NCBI GenBank assembly: GCA_023262855.1
Contig: JALQYQ010000020.1
Coordinates: 1 to 56,785 of the forward strand
Direction of reading: 5' to 3'
Source: Crocinitomicaceae bacterium
GTDB taxonomy: Bacteria > Bacteroidota > Bacteroidia > Flavobacteriales_D > Crocinitomicaceae
DNA: 56,785 bases
Shown: piece after piece, positions 45,081 through 54,168 of the stretch
How the letters are laid out: every line of letters starts with the position of its first letter
Numbering within the stretch: the stretch's first letter is position 1
Notes under the pieces: generated by a model
Seen by the model: the letters and a program-made list of their open reading frames with translations, nothing else
The model's database searches: none
Told to the model about the DNA's origin: nothing
Position numbers and translations under genes: made by a program

Positions 45081-46069
45081 TGAGAACCCCTTTTGATAAA
45101 TTCGCAGTTCAATAATAAGTGTTTTCCGGGAACTTGTGATTCTTTCAATCGATCCAATAAACGATCAACACTTTCGATTCCAATGTGACGAACAGGTTGA
45201 CTCAACGCTGAAATCGGTGGCTCCATGTAACTGAATGCTTCATTGTCGTCAAAGGAGATTAATCTTACTGTCTTCGGAATTTCAACATTGAGTTTTTTCA
45301 AAGATGACAATGTTTTGAAAGTGGTTTTATTGTTCAACGGCAAAAAGGCATCAGCTCCTTTTTTCAATTCTTCTTGGATTGCCTTGTCAAATGCATCTTG
45401 ATCTTCAGTTAAATTAATTACACTGAATTCAATTTTTGCTTTTGAACATGCATTTTTCGTCCCAATTATTCGTTTTTCAATCGTTACCACATTTTCCGAA
45501 TCTGGAGCAAGTGCAACTAAACGTTTTGGCTGTATTGAAAATTCGTTGATTAATTTTTCAGCTTGCTTTTCATTATCTACTCCAACAAAATCAGCTTGAT
45601 CATCTCCTGGTCGGTCAGCAAAGACAACAGGAATATGCGTTTCATGTAAAATTGGAATTAGTTCATTGATATGATTTGCAGGTGAAATGATCATTCCATC
45701 AATAGAACGTTGAATCAATTCACGCATCAAGGTTTTTTCCAATTCCTTGTCTTCATTCGTGTTTACAATGAAGGTATTGTAACCTTTTGCGTATAAATTC
45801 TCTTGTACTGTTTTACACAATTCAGCATAAAATGGATTCGAAATGTCTGCCAACACTAAACCAATTGTTTTTGTTGAACCCTGACGTAAACTTTTGGCGA
45901 AAAAATTAGGAACATAGGCTAATTCCTTTGCCTTTTCTTTGATTAAGCGTTGTTTCTCTTTGCTTATATTGAACTCATCCCCTTTGTCATTCAATACAAA
46001 CGAAACTGTTGCTTTTGATACGCCAATGCTTTTGGCAATATCTTCCAAAGAAGTTCTTTTCTCTTTCAT
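45077..46069 (-). CDS. LacI/GalR family transcriptional regulator
   Basis: This is a 330-residue protein. The N-terminal LacI HTH is SLEDIAKSIGVSKATVSFVLND (residues 7-28), with the hinge-helix region YVPNFFAKSLRQGSTKTIGLVLAD. Residues about 60-330 form a periplasmic-binding-protein-like sugar-sensor domain (NPFYAELCKTVQENLYAKGYN, then D-G-M-I-I-S-P). It is expected to bind a sugar or sugar-phosphate and a palindromic operator with central CG. The only such sites I see are the two upstream of the neighbouring lectin gene, making that gene the likeliest target. Autoregulation cannot be excluded. Confidence 0.9.
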   Translation of the reverse strand: MKEKRTSLEDIAKSIGVSKATVSFVLNDKGDEFNISKEKQRLIKEKAKELAYVPNFFAKSLRQGSTKTIGLVLADISNPFYAELCKTVQENLYAKGYNTFIVNTNEDKELEKTLMRELIQRSIDGMIISPANHINELIPILHETHIPVVFADRPGDDQADFVGVDNEKQAEKLINEFSIQPKRLVALAPDSENVVTIEKRIIGTKNACSKAKIEFSVINLTEDQDAFDKAIQEELKKGADAFLPLNNKTTFKTLSSLKKLNVEIPKTVRLISFDDNEAFSYMEPPISALSQPVRHIGIESVDRLLDRLKESQVPGKHLLLNCEFIKRGSH

Positions 46070-46088
46070 TACCGCAAATTATAAGGGA

Positions 46089-46904
46089 CTAGTTTTTTGG
46101 TAACAAAGCAACCATCGCTTTGTATTCCGTTTTGAAATCTTTTGTGCCTGTACAACCCATTGTTGTTTTGGCATTGTTAAAATGTTCAATTCGATTTCCT
46201 GGATCTGGATGTGTGCTTAAAAATTCTGGTTGTCTTGCTCCACCTAATGCTTGAATTTTTTCAAAAAATCCTGCTCCACCCGCAGCATTGTATTCGGTTG
46301 GACATAAATACAAAACTGATCTTTCGTCCGCTTCAGTTTCATGATTTCGAGAGAATTTCAATCCAACCAAGGCAGCAGTGACTTGCTTAATGGCATCGCG
46401 GTTTCCAAGCAACACATCTTCCAACATTTGAACACCAAACATGGTTGTCATTTGACGTGTTGAGTGACGCATGTCTGCGTGACCAATCTCGTGTCCCAAC
46501 ACTCCAGCCAATTGATCTTCAGAATCTAAAAATTTCAAAATACCTGTATAAACATAAATGTAACCTCCTGGTGTACAAAAAGCATTCAACGTACTATCGT
46601 CATGAATGATTCGTAATCTCCATTGAAAATCATTTTTTAAGTCAACTTTCCCAGAATTAAGGATATTATCTCTCACTTTATACAAGTAAGCATACACTTT
46701 TTTGTATTGGACGGAATCAAGAAGTGGATATTCCGTTGTATTACTATCAATTTCATGTGCTACTTGTGCACCAAGCGCTTTGTCTTGTTCAATGGTAAAA
46801 AGGTTAAATCCTTTCCCTTTGTTTTTGTCGTTTAATACTCCACATGCCGTAAAAAAAGCAAAAAATGCGACAGCTAATGTCAATTTAAAATGAATCGGTT
46901 TCAT
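46089..46904 (-). CDS. M48 family metalloprotease lipoprotein
   Basis: This 271-residue protein has a lipoprotein signal (residues 1-20, Cys21 in F-F-T-A-C-G). The zinc motif H138-E-I-G-H142 is followed by A-D-M-R-H, with the downstream glutamate ligand in N-H-E-T-E-A-D-E. It resembles BepA/LoiP-type M48 peptidases that act in the periplasm on misassembled outer-membrane proteins, here without a TPR domain. It is 18 bp downstream of the PAP2-like gene and shares the strand with rpoN. Confidence 0.9.
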   Translation of the reverse strand: MKPIHFKLTLAVAFFAFFTACGVLNDKNKGKGFNLFTIEQDKALGAQVAHEIDSNTTEYPLLDSVQYKKVYAYLYKVRDNILNSGKVDLKNDFQWRLRIIHDDSTLNAFCTPGGYIYVYTGILKFLDSEDQLAGVLGHEIGHADMRHSTRQMTTMFGVQMLEDVLLGNRDAIKQVTAALVGLKFSRNHETEADERSVLYLCPTEYNAAGGAGFFEKIQALGGARQPEFLSTHPDPGNRIEHFNNAKTTMGCTGTKDFKTEYKAMVALLPKN

Positions 46905-46922
46905 GATAAAAGTGAATCTAAT

Positions 46923-47576
46923 TTACCCAATCGGATAGTAAAAATTAATTAAAAACGTGATTAAAACAGCTAATGACCAACCAGTATAAACTTCAGTTGG
47001 AGTATGTTTTCTTAGAAATAATCGTGCCATGATGGTTAAACCTGAAGCAAGAATGACGAAAATAATCGTCCAAAATTCAAAAGTTGCCTGATTCAATGAA
47101 TAAGCAAAAATGAATCCTGATAAAATTCCAGCACCGCCGGCATGCAAACTAATCTTAATCCATCGATTGATTAAAGTATAACTAGCGGTTACAAAAACTC
47201 CTGCAAGTGGTAAGGCATATATGTACTTTGGCAACATGTGATCGTGTGCTTTGATGAGCAGAAGAAAATACAAAACCAAACAAAAGGACAACATGATAAG
47301 CATCGGAATCAAGCGTTCGCGTTTGCTTTCCATATCGATTGTTGTAATAATATTCATTGTGCGGAGAAAGACAAAAGATAATCCTGGTAAGATTGCGCTA
47401 AACACCATGAACATAAATAGAACAACCCATTTATTTTGTTCAACCATTAAAAAAAGTGAGTCATTGTTTACAAGCGATTCCGGACTAGAAGGAACGTACA
47501 TAGCAATCAACAATCCATACAGCGGCATGAACAATGGTAAAAATACCCACGACAACAAATGTGATAATACTTTCAT
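46923..47576 (-). CDS. PAP2-like integral membrane protein
   Basis: This 217-residue protein has six or so hydrophobic helices. The C-terminal half shows remnants of the PAP2 phosphatase signature: I-S-L-H-A-G-G-A-G (compare S-G-H) and A-R-L-F-L-R-K-H-T-P-T-E-V-Y-T-G-W (compare SRxxxxxHxxxD). The final Asp is Glu and the first KxxxxxxRP motif is not clear, so phosphatase activity is uncertain. The substrate would be a lipid phosphate such as undecaprenyl pyrophosphate. Its start overlaps the rpoN stop by 4 bp, so it is co-translated with the sigma factor gene. Confidence 0.75.
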   Translation of the reverse strand: MKVLSHLLSWVFLPLFMPLYGLLIAMYVPSSPESLVNNDSLFLMVEQNKWVVLFMFMVFSAILPGLSFVFLRTMNIITTIDMESKRERLIPMLIMLSFCLVLYFLLLIKAHDHMLPKYIYALPLAGVFVTASYTLINRWIKISLHAGGAGILSGFIFAYSLNQATFEFWTIIFVILASGLTIMARLFLRKHTPTEVYTGWSLAVLITFLINFYYPIG

Positions 47577-49027
47577 AGTTCTTTTCGTAAACGTGCTACA
47601 GGAATATTTAATTGTTCACGGTATTTTGCTACGGTTCTTCGTGCAATGTTGTATCCTTTCTCTTTCAATAAATCCATCAATTTTTCGTCAGTCAATGGTT
47701 TTTTCTTTTGTTCTCCTTCGATGGCTTCAGAAAGTATTTTCTTTACTTCGCGCGTTGAAACTTCTTCACCGCTGTCAGTAGAAAGTGATTCTGAGAAGAA
47801 ATATTTTAAGGCAAAAATTCCATAACCCGTTTGAACATATTTACTATTTGCAACACGAGAAATGGTAGAAATATCAAGCCCTACAATTTCTGCGATATCT
47901 TTTAGAATCATCGGACGCAAATTTGTTTCATCTCCCGTTAGAAAGTACTCTCTTTGGTAGTTCATTATCGCATCCATCGTAAACAAAAGAGTGTTTTGAC
48001 GTTGTTTTATTGCATCAATAAACCATTTTGCTCCATCTAATTTTTGTTTCACAAACATCAAAGCATCTTTATCAGATTTTGATGTTTTTGCCCCTTCAGC
48101 GTAGGTTCTGAGCATCATTTCATACTCTCTACTAACTTTCAAATCAGGAGCATTTCGTCCGTTCAAAGTCAATTCCAAACGTCCTTCAAATTCCGTAATC
48201 ATGAAATCAGGGATAATTTGTTGGTAGTTTTTGGCCGATTCAATCATCGAACCACCTGGTTTTGGATTTAACTTTAATATTTCATCAATTGCTTCTTTCA
48301 GATCTTCATCTTCAATTTCAAGCTTTTTGGCTATTTTATCGTAATGTTTTCGTGTAAATTCTTCGAAGAAATCCTCTAAGATGATTTTGGCAGTGTACCG
48401 TGTAATATCACCATCTTGTTTTCTTCTAATTTGAAGTAACAAACATTCTTGTAGGTCGCGAGCACCAACACCAGCAGGATCCAATTCTTGAATAATCATC
48501 AAGACTTGTTCAACCTCTTTTTCATCTGTCATAACATTGGCAGAAAAGGCTAAATCATCCACAATTGCTTCCAATTCTCTGTTTAAATACCCAGATTCAT
48601 CGAGGTTTCCAATCAAGGTGTCCGCAATTGTAAATTGATGGTCATCTAAGTACAACAAATGCAATTGTTCCGTTAACTTTTCTTGAAATGATTGTTCACC
48701 TGAAAGTGGGATAACACGCTCTTCGTCGTCTTTGCTGTGATTGTTTGCTTTTGTTTTGTAATCTGAACCTTCTTCGTCTATATAATCTGAAATATCGAAA
48801 TCTTGATCATCATTATCAGAATCGTAATCATCATCAAAATCGTCATCGTTTCCATATTCATCTTCATTCACTTCAGCCCCTTCTTCCAGCGCAGGATTTT
48901 CTTCGATTTCCTGTTTTATGCGCTGATCCAATTCCATCGTAGGCACCTGCAACAATTTCATCAACTGAATTTGCTGTGGTGACAATCGTTGTTCTAGTTT
49001 CTGCGCTAAATGCTGCTTTAAAGCCAT
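47573..49027 (-). CDS. rpoN: RNA polymerase sigma-54 factor
   Basis: This 484-residue protein is full length. Region I at the N-terminus is glutamine/leucine-rich (LKQHLAQKLEQRLSPQQIQLMKLLQ). It is followed by a very acidic region II (residues about 50-85, mostly D and E), then the core-binding domain, and it ends with the diagnostic RpoN box A-R-R-T-V-A-K-Y-R-E. It directs RNA polymerase to -24/-12 promoters and needs bacterial enhancer-binding ATPases, none of which are encoded in this window. It is downstream of asnS (75 bp) and overlaps the PAP2-like gene by 4 bp. Confidence 0.97.
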   Translation of the reverse strand: MALKQHLAQKLEQRLSPQQIQLMKLLQVPTMELDQRIKQEIEENPALEEGAEVNEDEYGNDDDFDDDYDSDNDDQDFDISDYIDEEGSDYKTKANNHSKDDEERVIPLSGEQSFQEKLTEQLHLLYLDDHQFTIADTLIGNLDESGYLNRELEAIVDDLAFSANVMTDEKEVEQVLMIIQELDPAGVGARDLQECLLLQIRRKQDGDITRYTAKIILEDFFEEFTRKHYDKIAKKLEIEDEDLKEAIDEILKLNPKPGGSMIESAKNYQQIIPDFMITEFEGRLELTLNGRNAPDLKVSREYEMMLRTYAEGAKTSKSDKDALMFVKQKLDGAKWFIDAIKQRQNTLLFTMDAIMNYQREYFLTGDETNLRPMILKDIAEIVGLDISTISRVANSKYVQTGYGIFALKYFFSESLSTDSGEEVSTREVKKILSEAIEGEQKKKPLTDEKLMDLLKEKGYNIARRTVAKYREQLNIPVARLRKEL

Positions 49028-49102
49028 TTAATGAATATTTTATAGACGAAACTTTTCGCTATCTAAAACTACTAAAAATTTCTGAAAATTTTAACATTTC
49101 AG

Positions 49103-50542
49103 TTAAAACTCAGCATTTTGAGGAGTACGAGGGAAAGGAATAACGTCGCGGATGTTTGACATTCCTGTTACAAACATGACCATACGCTCGAATCCTAAAC
49201 CAAAACCAGCATGTGGAACAGTTCCAAATTTACGTGTGTCTAAGTACCACCATAACTCTTCTTCTGGAATGTGAAAATCAGCACATTTCTTTTTCAAAAT
49301 ATCTAAACGCTCTTCACGCTGAGATCCACCTACAATTTCACCAATCCCTGGGAATAAAACGTCCATTGCGGCAACAGTTTTCCCATCATCGTTTTGACGC
49401 ATGTAGAACGCTTTTATTTCAGCTGGATAGTTGGTTAAAATCACAGGGCATTTAAATTCTTTTTCAACTAAATAACGCTCGTGCTCACTTTGTAAATCAA
49501 TTCCCCAAGAAACGTCAAATTTGAATTTTTTCTTTTTGTAGTGATTTGAGTTCTTTAGAACATCAATTGCCTCTGTGTATGTCAATCGCTTGAATTCATT
49601 GTTAACAACAAATTGTAAACGTTCAATTAAACTTAACTCGTTTCGCTCGTTTTGTGGTTTTGAAGCTTGCTCTTGTACTTCACGATCATTCAAGAATTTT
49701 AAATCATCTGCACAATTGGTCATGATGTATTGACAAATGTATTTCAAGAAATCTTCTGTCAAATTCATGTTATCCAACAAATCATTGAATGCCACTTCTG
49801 GTTCAATCATCCAAAACTCAGCAAGGTGACGAGAAGTGTTCGAATTTTCAGCACGGAATGTTGGCCCAAAAGTGTATACTTGTCCAAGAGCCAAGGCAGC
49901 CAGTTCTGCTTCTAATTGACCAGAAACTGTTAAGTTAACCGCTTTACCGAAAAAATCTTCTTTGAAATTAACCGTTCCATCTTCGTTAAGAGGTGGATTA
50001 ATTGGATCTAAATTCGTTACTCGGAACATTTCACCAGCTCCTTCTGCATCTGAACCTGTGATGATTGGCGTGTGTAAGTAGAAGAATCCTTTCTCGTTGA
50101 AGTAATTATGAATTGCAAAAGCTACAGCATGACGAATTCTAAAAACAGCTCCAAACGTATTTGTTCTAAAACGCAAGTGCGCTTGTTCACGCAAAAATTC
50201 CAAGCTGTGTTTTTTCGGTTGCATAACCGTTTTTTGAACGTCATCTGGATTTGCTTCACCTATGATTTCAATTTCTGAAACTTGCAATTCCACTGCTTGT
50301 CCTGAACCTTGAGATTCAATTAATGTTCCTTTTAAACCCACAGCAGCCGCAGTAGTGATTTTTTTCAAAACCGCTTCATCGAAATTTTCAAAATCTACAA
50401 CCGCTTGAAGTGTGTTGATTGTTGAACCGTCATTTAACTGGATAAAACGATTACTTCTAAAAGCTCTTACCCATCCTTTCACAAGGATTTCCTGACCAAT
50501 TTGTGGTTGACTTAAAATTTCTGCGATTTTTACTCTTTTCAT
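49103..50542 (-). CDS. asnS: asparaginyl-tRNA synthetase
   Basis: The ATG at 50540-50542 gives 479 residues; a TTG nine bases upstream is a less likely start. The N-terminal OB-fold domain is at about 15-110 ([20 protein letters not shown]). The class II core carries motif 2 ([25 protein letters not shown]) and motif 3 ([15 protein letters not shown]). The NTSRHLAEF sequence with FWMIEPE favours AsnRS over AspRS. It charges tRNA-Asn. A TATTTTTG box lies 20 nt upstream. The asnS-rpoN order is familiar from other Flavobacteriales. Confidence 0.96.
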   Translation of the reverse strand: MKRVKIAEILSQPQIGQEILVKGWVRAFRSNRFIQLNDGSTINTLQAVVDFENFDEAVLKKITTAAAVGLKGTLIESQGSGQAVELQVSEIEIIGEANPDDVQKTVMQPKKHSLEFLREQAHLRFRTNTFGAVFRIRHAVAFAIHNYFNEKGFFYLHTPIITGSDAEGAGEMFRVTNLDPINPPLNEDGTVNFKEDFFGKAVNLTVSGQLEAELAALALGQVYTFGPTFRAENSNTSRHLAEFWMIEPEVAFNDLLDNMNLTEDFLKYICQYIMTNCADDLKFLNDREVQEQASKPQNERNELSLIERLQFVVNNEFKRLTYTEAIDVLKNSNHYKKKKFKFDVSWGIDLQSEHERYLVEKEFKCPVILTNYPAEIKAFYMRQNDDGKTVAAMDVLFPGIGEIVGGSQREERLDILKKKCADFHIPEEELWWYLDTRKFGTVPHAGFGLGFERMVMFVTGMSNIRDVIPFPRTPQNAEF

Positions 50543-50562
50543 GTGATTCAAAAATTGAAGAA

Positions 50563-50570
50563 CAAAAATA
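50563..50570 (-). promoter_or_regulatory. candidate -7 box of asnS
   Basis: TATTTTTG on the minus strand fits TAnnTTTG and lies 20 nt before the asnS ATG. The -33 element is weak. Confidence 0.4.
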
Positions 50571-50648
50571 GTAAGAATGACTGATATTTACACTTGATGA
50601 AACAGCTAACTTGTAAAGCAAGCGTTAAATTGTTTATTTGATATAAAC

Positions 50649-50690
50649 AAAAACAGCATTGTGAATCTTTAACCGATAACACAATGCTGT
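50649..50690 (-). terminator. terminator of the surface-protein operon
   Basis: An 11-bp perfect stem (50653-50663/50680-50690, ACAGCATTGTG and its complement) with a 16-nt loop is followed on the minus strand by TTTTG. It lies 23 bp after the last gene of the operon. Confidence 0.7.
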
Positions 50691-50713
50691 CTATATTTTA
50701 TTTGTTAATGCTT

Positions 50714-50932
50714 TTAGTATTCTAAAGCTTCCAACTCAAGGAATTCATTGTACAATTCTTCCCCTAACTTGATTTTAAATTTTTCCGGATCCAAACTGTG
50801 TTGTTCGTGCAGAACAATTAAAAAATGATCAAATTCGTTTTGTTCGATTGCCAATTTTGCAACAAAAGCGAGTAAACCCTCTGATTTACCAGCTAATTGT
50901 TCTGCTAAATAAAACGCTCGACGATTAGTCAT
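50714..50932 (-). CDS. 72-residue protein of unknown function at operon end
   Basis: This small acidic, mostly helical protein (MTNRRAFYLAEQLAGKSEG...) has no signal peptide or membrane segment, so it should be cytoplasmic. It starts 6 bp after the PorE-like OmpA gene and is followed by a terminator, so it is the last gene of the surface-protein operon. I do not recognise a family. The repeated L-E/F-L-E pattern near the C-terminus suggests a helix-helix interface. Its tight linkage implies translation with the OmpA gene rather than chance. Confidence 0.65.
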   Translation of the reverse strand: MTNRRAFYLAEQLAGKSEGLLAFVAKLAIEQNEFDHFLIVLHEQHSLDPEKFKIKLGEELYNEFLELEALEY

Positions 50933-50938
50933 ACTTTT

Positions 50939-53182
50939 TTACATTTTGATAATCACAAATTCTGTTCTACGATTTTGTTGATGTTCAGCTTCTGTACATG
51001 TCGATTTTACCGCTCCTTCACATGGACAATCAACTTTCAATTTGTATTCACCATACCCTTTTCCGTAAATACGTTCTGGGTTAGTGATTCTTGCTTTGAT
51101 ATATGCTGCAGATGCAATTGCACGATTGGTTGATAGTTTCTCATTGAACGCATAACTTGAACGACAATCCGTGTGAGATCCTAATTCAATTTGCATCGTT
51201 GGATAATCATTCATCACTTTTACAATTTTGTCCAATTCTAATGCGGCATCCTTACGAATCACATATTTACCAAGGTCAAAATAGATTGGCTTGATATCAA
51301 TAATCGATGCTAAATCCATTCCGACATCCAATTTATCCATTGTTAAATCAAGTTCTTCGTGCACATTGATTACTCCAGCTTTGACGATTCTTTGCGAATA
51401 AACAACCGTTTTCGTCAAGTATCCTTCTTTTTCCAATTTGATGGTATACGTCAATTGGTCATTCAGTTTTTTGTCTGAAATTCCTTTCTTAGCATCACCT
51501 GTTGCCGGTGTTACTGTAGAAAGAAATTCTGTACCACTAGATTTATCCATGATAGTCAACTTAACTCCTTCCAATGGTAAACCAGATTTTCCATCAGTTA
51601 CCAAACAATACAAAGCTAAACCTGGATCTTTATCCAAGCCTAAGTCTAGTTTAATTGTCTCTTCATCTGGATTTAATTTAGTCGTGCTGAAATTTGCTAA
51701 ATCATCGAAATATTTGTCTTTAGATGCTGCAACAACATATTTTTTATCTGGCTCCAACTCGAATGAATATTGGCCTTTGTCATTTGCCGTAGTAGTCGCT
51801 AGGATATTCCCTAACTCATCTTTCAAATAAACTGTTGCCCCAGGCAATACCTCTTTAGATTGATTGTCGGCAACGATTCCTTCAACCATCAAGTTTTGCT
51901 TAAATGGCTTAATTAAAACGTATGAATAAATATCATCATCACCTTTTCCACCATCACGATTTGACGAGAAATAACCTGTTTTATTATCCTTGTTCATTGT
52001 GAAAGCAAAGTCATCGTGTTGACCATTCACTGGTTTTCCAACATTTAATAGTTTATCGAATCCTCCATTTTTAGTTGGCAACATAACAAAGATGTCTAAA
52101 CCACCTAAACCAATGTGTCCGTTAGAAGAGAAGAACAAATGTCCATCATTGCTAATCCAAGGAAACATTTCTTGGCCTTCCGTATTGAATTGTTTACCTA
52201 AATTTTCAGGTTTCCCGTAGCTTCCATCATTGTTTAAACTTACTTTATACAAATCAGCACCACCAAATCCACCAGGCATATCTGACGCAAAGTAAAGTGT
52301 TTTTCCATCAGCTGAAATCGTTGGATGTCCAACAGAATATTCCTTTGAATTAAACGACAAAGCTTCTTCATTTTTCCAACTTCCAGAAGCATCAACTATT
52401 GCTCTATAAAGTTTTAAATTTTGAATCCCTTTTTTATCCTTGCGATTAGCTCCTTTCTCGATGTTATTTCTTGTGTAATAAACGAATTTTCCATCTGGCG
52501 AAAAGCACATCGGACCTTCATGAAAGCGTGAGTTCACTTTTTTCGTTATCAATTCTACATTTTCCAATTCCGCAGAACTAGAAACAGTAGACTTGTACAA
52601 ATCAAGAAAACGTTTACTATTCCATGACCATTCATTCTGTACAAAAACGCGTTTTCTGCGCGATGAAACAAAATAGGCGTCTGAGTTTTGTGTAGACGGA
52701 TATCCGCCAAAATCAGCAGAAGGTGTGTTACATTTTAAATTATTGATTGTGAAATGAACGCCTTGTTTTTCAATTTTATCCATGTAGGTTGGATTGTTGA
52801 CATACGATAATCCTCGTGTGTCGTTAGAAGCAAATTTGTTGAATTTGTTCATCCACAAATCACTCTCTGTGTATTTCCCATTTTGTTTTAGTGCTTGCGC
52901 ATAGTAAAAATAATCTTCACGCGTTGCTACATCAGAGTTGATCATTTTAGCAAACATCTCTTCCGACTTTTTCATTTCACCGGTGTTGTAGTAGCATATA
53001 GCCAACTTCGATTTCATGGATGGGCTATCTACTTCACTACCGAGCAATTCTTCATACAATACCGAAGCATATGAATATGATAATTTTCCAAAGTAATTAT
53101 CCGCTTTTTTTAATTTACCTCCTTGCCCAAAAACGGTGGTCATGGCAAGTAAAAAATAGGCTACTATTAATTTTGTTCTCAT
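50939..53182 (-). CDS. OmpA-family protein with TPR and PD40 repeats (PorE-like)
   Basis: This is a 747-residue protein. It has a signal peptide (1-19, VFGQ), a short TPR region (about 25-130) and a WD40-like PD40 propeller (about 200-420: CFSPDGKFVYYTRN, TISADGKTLYFASD, WISNDGHLFFSSNG). A carboxypeptidase-regulatory-like beta-sandwich follows (about 430-510), then another beta domain, and a C-terminal OmpA peptidoglycan-binding domain (about 625-747: YVIRKDAALELDKIV, GSHTDCRSS, NRRTEFVI). This architecture matches PorE-type T9SS proteins, which tie the outer-membrane machinery to peptidoglycan. It starts 18 bp after the PorP/SprF gene, forming a module with the giant adhesin. Confidence 0.88.
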   Translation of the reverse strand: MRTKLIVAYFLLAMTTVFGQGGKLKKADNYFGKLSYSYASVLYEELLGSEVDSPSMKSKLAICYYNTGEMKKSEEMFAKMINSDVATREDYFYYAQALKQNGKYTESDLWMNKFNKFASNDTRGLSYVNNPTYMDKIEKQGVHFTINNLKCNTPSADFGGYPSTQNSDAYFVSSRRKRVFVQNEWSWNSKRFLDLYKSTVSSSAELENVELITKKVNSRFHEGPMCFSPDGKFVYYTRNNIEKGANRKDKKGIQNLKLYRAIVDASGSWKNEEALSFNSKEYSVGHPTISADGKTLYFASDMPGGFGGADLYKVSLNNDGSYGKPENLGKQFNTEGQEMFPWISNDGHLFFSSNGHIGLGGLDIFVMLPTKNGGFDKLLNVGKPVNGQHDDFAFTMNKDNKTGYFSSNRDGGKGDDDIYSYVLIKPFKQNLMVEGIVADNQSKEVLPGATVYLKDELGNILATTTANDKGQYSFELEPDKKYVVAASKDKYFDDLANFSTTKLNPDEETIKLDLGLDKDPGLALYCLVTDGKSGLPLEGVKLTIMDKSSGTEFLSTVTPATGDAKKGISDKKLNDQLTYTIKLEKEGYLTKTVVYSQRIVKAGVINVHEELDLTMDKLDVGMDLASIIDIKPIYFDLGKYVIRKDAALELDKIVKVMNDYPTMQIELGSHTDCRSSYAFNEKLSTNRAIASAAYIKARITNPERIYGKGYGEYKLKVDCPCEGAVKSTCTEAEHQQNRRTEFVIIKM

Positions 53183-53200
53183 TTTAAAATACGTTTGTCC

Positions 53201-54121
53201 TTAGAAATATCGTGGTGAACGGATACCTTGTTTTTTGAATGTGAAATCGTATGAAGCAAGTAATTCAAATGTTCCATAGTTGTAATTACGAATCGCTTGT
53301 GTTCCAAAATCAGATGCGATACCTAATTTAAATTGAGGAGAGACTTGGTATTGCACAAATGCTCCAACGGCTGCATCTACACGATACATTGCTCCTAACC
53401 ACAATTTTTCTCGATAGATTCCTGCAACACTTGCATCAATACTTGTTGGGGCTCCAACTGTCATTTTTACTTGAGCTGTTGGACGCAATTTCCATGTGCT
53501 TGACAAGGTAAATACACCACCAATAATTCCGTAATAGTGACGCTTTTCAAGATTGGTTTTACTCACTCCGTCGTACCCTTTTTCCAAAATTTTAGGAGTA
53601 CTTGCACCAATAAAAAATTTAGGTGTGTGGTAATAAATACCAAAACCAAAATTAGGATTGATATTGTTTTTGACATTATTTAATAGTTTTGGGTCACCTG
53701 CCTCTGTTGTTTGAAGATTCGAAGAAGCAACTGAAATCATGTTCATTCCTCCTTTAAGTCCGAAAGCCAATTTTTTAGCTGGGTTTTTGAATCGAATCGT
53801 GTACGAGAAATCACCATAAAACATTGTTTGTTTAACTGGTCCTGCTTGGTCATTAACCATTGTAAGTCCAACTCCTACTGATTCATACGACAAAGGTGAA
53901 TGTACACTTAAAGTTGTTGATGTTGGTCGTCCAGCAAATCCCATCCACTGTTCACGGTGAATTCCTGTAACATTCAACATTTCTTTACTACCTGCATACG
54001 CTGGATTAACAAACAATGTATTGTCAAAATACTGTGTGAAATGTGGGTCTTGCTGAGCAAACAAAGGAGTGCTTATTCCTGTCAACAGCAAAATTCCGAC
54101 AACTTGAATTAAATTTTTCAT
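53201..54121 (-). CDS. PorP/SprF family type IX secretion membrane protein
   Basis: The ATG at 54119-54121 gives 306 residues with a signal peptide ending PLFAQ (residues about 1-22). QDPHFTQYFDNTLFVNPAYAGS is the classic opening of the PorP/SprF family, followed by REQWMGFAGRPTSTTLSVHSPL. The rest is an outer-membrane beta-barrel ending in F. PorP/SprF proteins are needed for secretion or surface attachment of particular large T9SS substrates, usually encoded next door. Here the substrate is the giant protein encoded immediately upstream. A hairpin lies between the two genes. Confidence 0.93.
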   Translation of the reverse strand: MKNLIQVVGILLLTGISTPLFAQQDPHFTQYFDNTLFVNPAYAGSKEMLNVTGIHREQWMGFAGRPTSTTLSVHSPLSYESVGVGLTMVNDQAGPVKQTMFYGDFSYTIRFKNPAKKLAFGLKGGMNMISVASSNLQTTEAGDPKLLNNVKNNINPNFGFGIYYHTPKFFIGASTPKILEKGYDGVSKTNLEKRHYYGIIGGVFTLSSTWKLRPTAQVKMTVGAPTSIDASVAGIYREKLWLGAMYRVDAAVGAFVQYQVSPQFKLGIASDFGTQAIRNYNYGTFELLASYDFTFKKQGIRSPRYF

Positions 54122-54134
54122 TTTCTTATTTTTT

Positions 54135-54160
54135 AAAAGCACTCCTCCGAAAAGGAGTGC
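54135..54160 (-). terminator. hairpin between the adhesin and PorP/SprF genes
   Basis: GCACTCCT/AGGAGTGC (54139-54146 and 54153-54160) form a perfect 8-bp stem with a 6-nt loop, followed by TTTT on the minus strand. It starts 8 bp after the adhesin stop codon. It may partly terminate or process the operon transcript. Confidence 0.6.
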
Positions 54161-54168
54161 ATTCCACA

